Assembly (NCBI GenBank): GCA_023265735.1 | Contig: JAHFSN010000066.1 | Location: 1-8,246, forward strand | Direction: 5' to 3' | DNA from: Spirochaetaceae bacterium | GTDB lineage: Bacteria > Spirochaetota > Spirochaetia > JABEVK01 | Length of the DNA: 8,246 nucleotides | Part shown: positions 1 through 6,671 of the stretch, piece by piece | Numbering within the stretch: position 1 is the stretch's first letter | Layout of the letters: every line of letters begins with the position of its first letter | Notes under the pieces: generated by a model | The model's input: only the letters and a program-made list of their open reading frames with translations | The model's database searches: none | What the model was told of the DNA's origin: nothing | Program-made: the position numbers and the translations under genes

Positions 1-2378
1 CCCAAATCCGTGCTGTGTTCCAGGGCGACGAACGGCAGATGATGATCAGCACCTACTACCGTCAGCGGGGCTATCACCCCCTCCTGTCTCTGCGCTCCTC
101 GATTGGGCTCTTGATGCAGATTCCGTTCTTTTTGGGCGCCTATCTCGTCCTGTCCCACGCCAATGGACTCAAGGTGCCCGTTTCCATTATCCAGGATTTC
201 TCCCTCCCCGACCATTTGCTCCGATGGGGGGGCCACTACATCAACGTCCTTCCCCTGGTGATGACGGCCATCAATATCCTTTCCGCCCTCGTTTACGCGA
301 AGAACCTCCGGGCCCGGGACAATGTCCAGCTATTCGTTCTTGCGGGCATTTTTCTCATACTCCTCTACGACTCTCCTGCCGGACTCGTCCTCTACTGGAC
401 GATCAATAACCTCTTCTCGCTGGCCAAGAATCTCGTCCTTCAAATGCGCCGCCCTGGACGGGTCTACCACGCCCTCATGGGGGCCACCGTCTTGGTTCTG
501 GAACTCTGGTCCCTCAGCGTGCGGCACTTCAGCCTCGGCTGGCTGGTGGAAACGGCGGCGGCCCTGGCCATCGTCGCCGCCGCACCCTTCGGATGGAAGA
601 AGCTCACGGCGGTCGCAGGCGGTACCGAGTTCGCCCCTAAGGAACGGCTCTGGTTTCACGCCTCGGGCGGGTTTCTGTTTCTCCTTTCGGGACTGGCCAT
701 CCCCGTGCTCTTTGTTTCAGCGTCTCCGGGCGAAGTGGCCGGGGGGTGGCCGCAGGTGTTTCGGACGACCCTTCAGATGTTCTCGCTGTTTGTCCTCCTT
801 CCCGCAGGACTCTGGGCCCTGGCGTCTCCTCCCGCGCGCCGGCTATTGTGCTGGGGCATGGCGGTTTTGGCCGTTTCTGCGGCTGTTTTCGCCTTTGCGT
901 TCCCTCCCCAGACTTCGTTCAACGCTTCCTTCACGGTGACGGATCCCCAGGGTCTGGTCGAGGCCAACGGAGGCTGGCTGACGGCCCTGGTCCTGGGAGG
1001 AGCCGTTCTCCTCGTCTCCCTGGTCGTGGTCTTCCGTCGTCCCGGTTGGGCTACCGCGGGCCTCGGCCTCGGTAGCGTCAGTTTGCTCCTGGTCAGCGCC
1101 ATTACGGCCCTCAGTCTCCCCCCTCCTCCTGCACGTTCCGAACAGAAGGCCGTGGCCGCCACCAAGGTCAGTCCCGTCTTTCACCTGACCCGGAAGGGCC
1201 AGAATCAGGTCCTCATCTTCATCGACGGCTTCCCGGCACCGGCGTTGCCCGAAATGCTGGAGGGTCTTCCGGGATTTCGCGATTCGCTGGAGGGGTTCAC
1301 CTGGTACGCCAATACGCTCTCGTACTCGGGCCATACCCTCCAGAACACGCCGCCCCTCCTGGGAGGTCCGGCGTACACCCCCGACGCCATCAACGCCCGG
1401 GTCGGAGTGCCCCTGAAGGTGAAGCATGCTGAGGCCCTCACGACGCTCCCCAAGCTCCTGGGGAGTCAGGGCGAACGCGTGGTCCTTAGCGATCCGTGGT
1501 ACATCGACTTCGACGGAGACAGGAGCGCTGCCGCCTTCCAGGGAGAGGACAACGTTTCGACTGTGAACCTCCATGGAACCTATACCGACCTTTACTTCCG
1601 TCAGCACCCGTACCATGTCGAGTCGTCCCCCGTGGTGGCCTTTGACTACGACATTCTGGGACGATTTAGTGCTTTCCGCATGGCCCCTCCGGCCTGGCGT
1701 TCGACCCTCTACAACGACGGGGGGTGGTGGATCGTTTCCACGGATGCCCACATTTCGGATTTTGTGACGGGAGGCTACCCCAATCTGGTCTTCTTTCCGG
1801 AGCTGTACCAGGTGGACGATGGTCCCAATGCGGCGACCTTCTTTTTCAACGAAGTCTTTCATGACAGCGGCGCCTTTGATCGCCAGGGGCAGCTCCAGAC
1901 CCAGCAGGTCGAGGTTCCCGCCAGCGACCAGGAGCGCTATGGAAACGTCTACTCGGCGAGAAACATCTACGATGGACGGGCCATCTTGGCGCAAGTTCAG
2001 AAATGGATGGGCTGGCTGAAGGAACAGGGGTTGTACGACCAGACGAGAATTCTCATCGTCTCCGACCACGGACACCCGCTTTCCGAGGCGAGATTTGGAC
2101 CCAACCCCTGGTTTCGCCCCCTCATCCTCTTCAAGGATTACGGGGACCGGGCTCCTCTGAAGACCGACGACGTGCTGAAAACCGTGGCCGACGTGCCTGG
2201 CTTGCTCACCAAGGGGATGCCGGGGGCCATTCCCCTTCGACCCAAGGACGACGTTCCCGCGGTTCACGACGGCCCCTTCATGCCGGAAGGACAGAGGCCA
2301 GATTCCTACGTGTTCACCAAGACTTGGAAACTCTCCCGGCCGGACAGCCGGGTCCTCGAAAACTGGACCACCGAGTAG
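1..2378 (+). CDS. YidC/Oxa1-like membrane protein fused to a sulfatase/phosphotransferase-like domain (5' partial)
   Basis: The reading frame is open from base 3, and the residues before the GTG at 15 (QIRA, then VFQGDE) fit the YidC cytoplasmic loop, so the true start lies upstream. Numbering from that GTG, residues 1-145 match the Oxa1/YidC core: GYHPLLSLRSS, MQIPFFLGAYLVLS, INVLPLVMTAINILS, and LLYDSPAGLVLYWTINNLFS. About seven more hydrophobic segments follow (near 152-169, 172-193, 213-236, 251-271, 276-298, 320-341, 344-369). Residues 395-787 are soluble and resemble the alkaline-phosphatase/sulfatase superfamily as in LtaS and EptA: VLIFIDG (metal ligand D404), SGHTLQNTPPLLGG (candidate nucleophile T441), NEVFHDSG (H616) and IVSDHGHP (D684, H685). 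Topology would put this domain outside the cytoplasmic membrane. It may transfer or cleave a phospho- or sulfo-group on an envelope polymer; the substrate is unknown. Domain calls are firm, the function is inference. The gene ends in TAG, 6 bp from the converging gene. Confidence 0.85.
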   Translation, partial: QIRAVFQGDERQMMISTYYRQRGYHPLLSLRSSIGLLMQIPFFLGAYLVLSHANGLKVPVSIIQDFSLPDHLLRWGGHYINVLPLVMTAINILSALVYAKNLRARDNVQLFVLAGIFLILLYDSPAGLVLYWTINNLFSLAKNLVLQMRRPGRVYHALMGATVLVLELWSLSVRHFSLGWLVETAAALAIVAAAPFGWKKLTAVAGGTEFAPKERLWFHASGGFLFLLSGLAIPVLFVSASPGEVAGGWPQVFRTTLQMFSLFVLLPAGLWALASPPARRLLCWGMAVLAVSAAVFAFAFPPQTSFNASFTVTDPQGLVEANGGWLTALVLGGAVLLVSLVVVFRRPGWATAGLGLGSVSLLLVSAITALSLPPPPARSEQKAVAATKVSPVFHLTRKGQNQVLIFIDGFPAPALPEMLEGLPGFRDSLEGFTWYANTLSYSGHTLQNTPPLLGGPAYTPDAINARVGVPLKVKHAEALTTLPKLLGSQGERVVLSDPWYIDFDGDRSAAAFQGEDNVSTVNLHGTYTDLYFRQHPYHVESSPVVAFDYDILGRFSAFRMAPPAWRSTLYNDGGWWIVSTDAHISDFVTGGYPNLVFFPELYQVDDGPNAATFFFNEVFHDSGAFDRQGQLQTQQVEVPASDQERYGNVYSARNIYDGRAILAQVQKWMGWLKEQGLYDQTRILIVSDHGHPLSEARFGPNPWFRPLILFKDYGDRAPLKTDDVLKTVADVPGLLTKGMPGAIPLRPKDDVPAVHDGPFMPEGQRPDSYVFTKTWKLSRPDSRVLENWTTE
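2335..2352. terminator. GC-rich hairpin inside the gene end, possible terminator for the minus-strand operon
   Basis: CCCGGC (2335-2340) and GCCGGG (2347-2352) form a perfect 6-bp stem with a 6-base loop. It lies within the last codons of the plus-strand gene and about 33 bases past the last stop codon of the minus-strand operon. Neither side has a proper T-run; on the minus strand the following bases are AGAGTTTCC. It may only reflect GC-rich coding sequence. Confidence 0.2.
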
Positions 2379-2392
2379 CCCGCCTCAGGGCT
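2377..2392 (+). terminator. weak candidate terminator hairpin at a convergent gene end
   Basis: AGCCC (2377-2381) can pair with GGGCT (2388-2392) around a 6-base loop, followed on the plus strand by only TT then CG. It overlaps the plus-gene stop codon and the end of the minus-strand gene. The stem is short and the T-tract poor, so this is a weak intrinsic terminator at best. Confidence 0.2.
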
Positions 2393-2690
2393 TTCGTATC
2401 GACCGAATGGCGCCCCACAAACCTAGGGCGTAGAGCAGGGGAACGCCGACGGCAAACGCCAAGCGGACGACGGGCAGTCCCTGCCAGGTCCAGCCGTCGA
2501 GGGAGACGATGCCCAGGGCGTCGAGGAACCGGAAGAGCACCTCGACGTACCCGAGAAGGGTCGCGGCGATGACGAGGATCCATGCCGGTTCCCGGGTGTG
2601 GGCCCACAGGGCTATCCCCGCCACGGCGGCCACAAACCCGAACCCCATCCGAAGCAGGAGTTCCCATCCCAAACCTGCCAAGCCTTCCAT
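2385..2690 (-). CDS. small three-pass membrane protein of unknown function
   Basis: This 101-residue protein is mostly hydrophobic, with three likely membrane segments near residues 10-29, 36-56 and 71-95. A short charged loop (HTREP) separates the first two, a Trp-containing loop (LDGWTWQG) the second and third, and the C-terminal tail is basic (IRSIRKP). I do not recognise a named family. An in-frame ATG exists at 2741, but I chose the ATG at 2690: it overlaps the upstream stop as TGATG and has a strong ribosome binding site, AAGGAGG, seven bases before it. Last gene of the minus-strand operon, directly after the aminotransferase-like gene, so the two products are probably made together. 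It could be a membrane partner for that protein, but nothing in the sequence proves it. Confidence 0.75.
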   Translation of the reverse strand: MEGLAGLGWELLLRMGFGFVAAVAGIALWAHTREPAWILVIAATLLGYVEVLFRFLDALGIVSLDGWTWQGLPVVRLAFAVGVPLLYALGLWGAIRSIRKP

Positions 2691-3478
2691 CACCGGCCCT
2701 CCTTGGTCCATTCGTCCACCGTGGCCTTCCAGCGCGCCCATTCGCCGGGACTCAGGGTCCAGGGAAGGATGCTGGGGGCCTCGGCGTCGGGATTCAGCAG
2801 AAAGCCAGCCCGCAGATGCGCTTCAAACAGGGAGGCGTAGCGCCCGGGGGGAACGGTGGCCTCGAACCAGATTCCCGAGCGGCGAAAGGTTCCCGAGGCC
2901 CCCAGGTGGCGATCAAACTGGCGACCTGCCTGGGCCCGGGCCGACTGGGAGGCCGGGTCCGCCGTGAAGCGGAGCACCTGGGCCACGGCCTGGACGAGGC
3001 CCGCGGCGTCGGCGGGGGACAGCACGTCGTGCTGAGGCGGAGAGACCTCCGGACCGAAGAACACCAGCGCTACGGCTTGGCTGGGCCCCGTGGGAAGGAC
3101 AGGCCACAAGACAGGTCCGTGGGGAACGGGCCCGTCGTCCCAGGGCCTCCAGCGCATGGCCCGCAGGGCCGCTTCCCCGCCCACCACGGCGGCGGCCCGT
3201 TCGGGGTTGCGGAACACCCGGACGGCTTGGGTGCCCGGCAGCAACCGGGGAACCAGCTGCTCGAGGCGCCGGGGCCACAGGGAGGGGGCCCAACCCGTGA
3301 GGCCCTTGTCGAGCTGGATCTTCCATTCCTTGGCCGCGCCGTCGGGGCGATGTCCCAGAAGCCAGGCCCCGTCTTGCTTCCACAAGTCGACCCAATGCTT
3401 CTCGTCGGCACCGTAGAGGCGGTCCCCCCGGGCACGGCGGAGGGGAGGCAAGAGTTCAAGGAGGGAGGGGTCAATCAT
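2690..3478 (-). CDS. degenerate class-III-aminotransferase-like protein without a PLP lysine
   Basis: The 262-residue product has the outline of a class III (fold type I, GSA-aminomutase-like) aminotransferase. Residues 15-43 (RARGDRLYGADEKHWVDLW, then GAWLLGH) resemble the family N-terminus RxxGxxLxDxDGxxYxDxxxxxGxxxLGH. Residues 80-106 (LPGTQAVRVFRNPERAAAV) resemble the PG-x-x-x-VRFxNSGxEA segment, and 200-262 resemble the C-terminal small domain ending in LSPGEWARW. Family enzymes are usually over 400 residues. Here the large domain is shortened, the phosphate-binding SG(T/S)EA residues are replaced, and there is no lysine at all between residues 58 and 251, so no Schiff-base lysine is possible there. 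Catalysis of the usual type is therefore unlikely; a structural or binding role is inferred. The ATG overlaps the helicase stop by 8 bp (ATGATTGA) without a clear ribosome binding site, implying coupling. Confidence 0.7.
   Translation of the reverse strand: MIDPSLLELLPPLRRARGDRLYGADEKHWVDLWKQDGAWLLGHRPDGAAKEWKIQLDKGLTGWAPSLWPRRLEQLVPRLLPGTQAVRVFRNPERAAAVVGGEAALRAMRWRPWDDGPVPHGPVLWPVLPTGPSQAVALVFFGPEVSPPQHDVLSPADAAGLVQAVAQVLRFTADPASQSARAQAGRQFDRHLGASGTFRRSGIWFEATVPPGRYASLFEAHLRAGFLLNPDAEAPSILPWTLSPGEWARWKATVDEWTKEGR
2699..2705 (-). promoter_or_regulatory. strong ribosome binding site deciding the 2690 start
   Basis: On the minus strand AAGGAGG is followed by GCCGGTG and then the ATG at 2690. 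It lies within the last codons of the aminotransferase-like gene and favours the coupled start over the longer ATG at 2741. Confidence 0.7.
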
Positions 3479-5549
3479 CGGAAGCCAACTTTTCTAAAGG
3501 TGTGTACTGAGGCAGAAAACGCCCCAAACGGCCGGATTCGAACCGGACATCGAGGACGAGTTCCCCGGCATTATACCATTTCTTGACCACAAACCCGGTG
3601 CCGTAGTCGTCGTGGAAGACCTTCTGACCCGCGGCCCAACCGTCATCGGCGGGGGGTCTCGCGGCAGCAAATCCCTCGAGGGATTCGGGGTGGATCTCGG
3701 TCAGGAACCGGCTGGGGCTGCGGTCGAGGAACCGGCCATGGAGGAGGCGCCGCCGGACCGCCGAGAACCAGAGCTCCTTCCGGGCCCGGGTGACAGCCAC
3801 GTAGAACAGGCGACGCTCCTCCTCCAGCTCGTCGCGGTCGTGGGCCGTCTCGTCCCGGGGGAAGAGGCCGTCTTCGAGGCCGGTGACCAGCACCCGGTCG
3901 AACTCCAGGCCCTTGGTGTTGTGCATGGTGATCAGGGTCACCTTGGCGTCGGTGTTGTCGGCGGCCAGCCCCATCGTGTCGAGCTCGACAGTTTCCAGGA
4001 ACTGGGTCAGACCCTCGCGGCCCCCGGGGAACGGGCTCGCGGCGCTCATGAGCTCGTCGAGGTTCTGGCGCTTGCTGGAGTTCAAGACCTCGTCCTGGTC
4101 GCTATGGTACTCGCCCAGGCCGGATTCTTCGATGACGGCGGCCACCAGGGACCCGAGGGCCTCCCCTTCGTCCAGACGGCGCGTGAGGCGCCCCGCCAGG
4201 GTGAGGAAGGCGTCGAGGCCCGACTTGGCTTTCCCCTTGGCAAAGGGGAGGGAGAGGCCCACGGCGTCGAGCCAGGTGGCGTGGGGCCCTCGGGCCTCGG
4301 AGACCACCTCGAGGGCGCTCTTCCCGATTCCCCGGGCGGGCTTGTTCACGATGCGCTGGAAGGCAATCTCGTCCCGGGGATTTCCTAGAAACGAGAGCCA
4401 GGCGAGCACGTCCTTGATCTCCTCGCGCTCGTAGAACCTCAGGGTGCCCACGATGCGGTAGGGGATCTGGTGCCGCACAAAGGCCGATTCAAAGGCCCGG
4501 GACTGGGCGTTGGTCCGGTACAAGACGGCCGTCTCGGTGCCCGGGGACTGGAGGATGAGCTCGCTGGCCCAGGCGGCTTCCCGGTCCTGGTCGTCGAGGA
4601 GGACGAACCGGGGCTTGGCTCCCTCTTCATTCTCGGTCCAAAGGGTCTTGCCCAGACGCCCCTGGTTGTGGGCCACCACCTGCCCCGCCACCTCGAGGAT
4701 GGCCCCGGTGGACCGGTAATTCTGCTCCAGCCGGATGACGGTGGTCCCCGGAAACCTGTCCTGGAACGACAGGATGTGGCCCACGTCGGCTCCCCGGAAC
4801 CGGTAGATGGATTGGTCGTCGTCGCCCACCACCGCCAGCCACGTCTGGGGACCCGACAGCTCCTTGAGAAGCTCAAATTGAGCGCCGTTGCAGTCCTGGT
4901 ACTCGTCGACCAGCACCACGGGGAACTTCTGCTGGATGCGAGATCGGACCGCGGGGTTTTCCCGGAGCAGCCAAACGGACTTCTGGATGAGCCCGCCAAA
5001 GTCGATGTTTCCGCTCTCGGCCAGCTTGGCCTCGTACTTGGCAAAGACCTCGGGAAACTCAGGGTGCGACGAGAAGGACCTCAGATCATCACCGGCGCGC
5101 CGGTTGTCGTCCTTGGCCCGGCTGATGGCGTGGGCGAACCCCTTGGCCTCGGCGGCCGGAACCCCGTCGGCCAGCACAGCCTTGGTGAGCGACAGAGCAT
5201 CCTCGTCGTCGTAGATGGTGAAGTGCGGGTCGAGCCCCGCCAGGGCCGCGTGCCGACGCAGCAGCCACGCGCAGAAGCTGTGGAAGGTCTTGACCATGGG
5301 CTGGGAATCGGCGTCGAGGGGGACGAGACGCCCCACCCGCTCCTGCATCTCCCGGGCGGCTTTGTTGGTGAAGGTGACGGCCAAAATCTGGTTGGGGTAG
5401 ACGTGTTTCTGGTCAATGAGCCAGGCGATCCGGGTGGTGATGACCCGGGTCTTTCCCGAACCGGCCCCGGCCAAAATCAGCAGGGGCGCCCGTCCGTGGA
5501 CAACCGCCTCACGCTGGCGGTCGTTGAGGGTGTCGAGGTACGAGGACAC
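3471..5549 (-). CDS. uvrD/pcrA: UvrD/PcrA-type superfamily 1A DNA helicase
   Basis: ATP-driven 3'-5' DNA helicase acting in excision and mismatch repair and in removing proteins from DNA. The 692-residue protein has all the motifs in order: Q motif LNDRQREAV (8-16), Walker A AGAGSGKT (27-34), motif Ia TFTNKAAREM (59-68), Walker B VDEYQD (214-219), motif III GDDDQSIYRFRGA (242-254), motif IV EQNYRS (275-280), motif V TMHNTKGLEF (541-550), and motif VI VAVTRAR (584-590). Residues from about 636, including GQKVFHDDYGTGFVV, match the Tudor-like C-terminal domain of PcrA/UvrD. The length is slightly below the usual 720-740. The start is GTG with GAGG seven bases upstream; that site overlaps the upstream TGA, and the gap to the RodZ gene is 9 bp. 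The separation between uvrD and pcrA names is by convention; Rep is less likely given the Tudor-like tail. Confidence 0.93.
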   Translation of the reverse strand: MSSYLDTLNDRQREAVVHGRAPLLILAGAGSGKTRVITTRIAWLIDQKHVYPNQILAVTFTNKAAREMQERVGRLVPLDADSQPMVKTFHSFCAWLLRRHAALAGLDPHFTIYDDEDALSLTKAVLADGVPAAEAKGFAHAISRAKDDNRRAGDDLRSFSSHPEFPEVFAKYEAKLAESGNIDFGGLIQKSVWLLRENPAVRSRIQQKFPVVLVDEYQDCNGAQFELLKELSGPQTWLAVVGDDDQSIYRFRGADVGHILSFQDRFPGTTVIRLEQNYRSTGAILEVAGQVVAHNQGRLGKTLWTENEEGAKPRFVLLDDQDREAAWASELILQSPGTETAVLYRTNAQSRAFESAFVRHQIPYRIVGTLRFYEREEIKDVLAWLSFLGNPRDEIAFQRIVNKPARGIGKSALEVVSEARGPHATWLDAVGLSLPFAKGKAKSGLDAFLTLAGRLTRRLDEGEALGSLVAAVIEESGLGEYHSDQDEVLNSSKRQNLDELMSAASPFPGGREGLTQFLETVELDTMGLAADNTDAKVTLITMHNTKGLEFDRVLVTGLEDGLFPRDETAHDRDELEEERRLFYVAVTRARKELWFSAVRRRLLHGRFLDRSPSRFLTEIHPESLEGFAAARPPADDGWAAGQKVFHDDYGTGFVVKKWYNAGELVLDVRFESGRLGRFLPQYTPLEKLASDD

Positions 5550-5558
5550 CCCCTTTCC

Positions 5559-6668
5559 TCAGTTCATCGGATTGGCGACGAGGATATTCTTCCCCGACGC
5601 GTCCTTGGCCCATTCAATCGATCGGGCAACCACTTCCCCGGGGCGGCCGATATCGAAATCGTTGGTCTGGTTGACCTTGCCCGAGAAGGCGCCCGCGTTG
5701 GACACCCAGATCTTCACCTTCTTGTTGGCGTCGATGCGGACGGTGTCGCCCTTGCGGAAGTAGCTCTCTTCGCGGCGGCTGTCGTCGACCACGTAGCGGA
5801 AGAGCGCGTACCCGCGGAAGATCACGTCGACCGTGAAGGGCCGCGAGGGAACGTCCTGCAGGAGCACGACAGGCTTGGTGTCGGCAATGTTCGCGGTCAC
5901 CGACCCGGCGGCGGGTTGGCCGGGCCGCATTTCGTCACCCGTGGTGGCGGGTCCCGACGCCAGGGACGTGGAGGTTCCCGCCAGGCGTTCCAGGGCGAAC
6001 TCGGCGCCATGGCTGGGGTCCGCAGGAGTGACGTCTTTCAAGAGGGCCCGAACGTCCTTGGTGCCGTCGCCATCGAGGTCGATGAAGATCTCGTCCCCCA
6101 GATGAAAGCGGTAATCGCCCAGGGCCGTGTCGTCTCCGATGGAGGTGAGGGCGAGGGCGTAGGACTGGCTTCCCAGCTCCACCGAGATCGAGTCGCCGGT
6201 GTAGAGCCTCTGGTCCAGGTTCTTGTCTTTCGAGACGAGAGTATACGTCTTGGCTTGACGATCCCCGGAGGAGGCGGCCAGGGTTTGGGGGAGGTGCCCC
6301 AAGAAACCAATAATCGGCGGGATGACCAGGATACCAACCAGAAGGATGCCGACCACGGCGGCCCCCGCCCAAATCAACTGAACGGGGATCTGGGTCGGCT
6401 TGCGGATCAGCTCCTCGAGGGGAGCCGGCTGCTCCTGGATCTTGAGGGTCCGGTACTTGCCGATGAGGTCTTCGGTATCGAGACCCAGATGATCGCTGTA
6501 ATTTCTCAGGAAGCCGATCACGTAGGGCTCCGCCGGAAAGGCATCGTAGCGATCCTCTTCAAGGGCCACGATGTATTGGCGGGAGATGTTCGTTTCGCGG
6601 GCAATCTGGTCGATACTCAGGCCCCGTTGTTCCCGGGACTGCCGGAGATGCTTGCCGATCGATTCCAT
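5559..6668 (-). CDS. rodZ: RodZ-like cytoskeleton/morphogenesis protein (HTH_25, TM, DUF4115)
   Basis: RodZ links the MreB cytoskeleton to the envelope in rod-shaped or elongated bacteria. This 369-residue protein has the classic plan: an N-terminal cytoplasmic helix-turn-helix (5-70; LRQSREQRGLSIDQIARET, then YVIGFLRNYSDHLGLD), a juxtamembrane basic stretch, one membrane segment (about 97-124) and a periplasmic C-terminal DUF4115-like domain (about 270-345; FRGYALFRYVVDD, RKGDTVRID, VKIWVSNAGAF). Between the membrane segment and DUF4115 lies an additional segment (about 140-230) with the acidic loop DLDGDGTKD (197-205), resembling a calcium-binding EF-hand/dockerin loop; I do not know this from E. 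coli RodZ. The start is ATG with GGAAGG seven bases upstream, 3 bp after the LolA stop. A merely RodZ-like HTH membrane regulator is the main alternative. Confidence 0.85.
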   Translation of the reverse strand: MESIGKHLRQSREQRGLSIDQIARETNISRQYIVALEEDRYDAFPAEPYVIGFLRNYSDHLGLDTEDLIGKYRTLKIQEQPAPLEELIRKPTQIPVQLIWAGAAVVGILLVGILVIPPIIGFLGHLPQTLAASSGDRQAKTYTLVSKDKNLDQRLYTGDSISVELGSQSYALALTSIGDDTALGDYRFHLGDEIFIDLDGDGTKDVRALLKDVTPADPSHGAEFALERLAGTSTSLASGPATTGDEMRPGQPAAGSVTANIADTKPVVLLQDVPSRPFTVDVIFRGYALFRYVVDDSRREESYFRKGDTVRIDANKKVKIWVSNAGAFSGKVNQTNDFDIGRPGEVVARSIEWAKDASGKNILVANPMN

Positions 6669-6671
6669 GGT

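Noticed and set aside
322..939. 205-codon plus-strand open frame inside the first gene
   Set aside because: Ser/Pro/Arg-rich off-frame translation typical of a shadow of GC-rich coding sequence.
843..2267. 474-codon minus-strand open frame opposite the YidC/sulfatase fusion
   Set aside because: Same antisense-register effect; the plus-strand frame carries the membrane segments and catalytic motifs, and this one shows no recognisable feature.
2691..2741. Longer start (ATG at 2741) for the small membrane protein
   Set aside because: It would add 17 polar residues overlapping the upstream gene, whereas the ATG at 2690 has AAGGAGG and a TGATG overlap.
2582..3586. 334-codon plus-strand open frame opposite the aminotransferase-like gene
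   Set aside because: Antisense in codon register, Gly/Pro/Arg-rich, no ribosome binding site or domain, and it conflicts with tightly coupled minus-strand genes.
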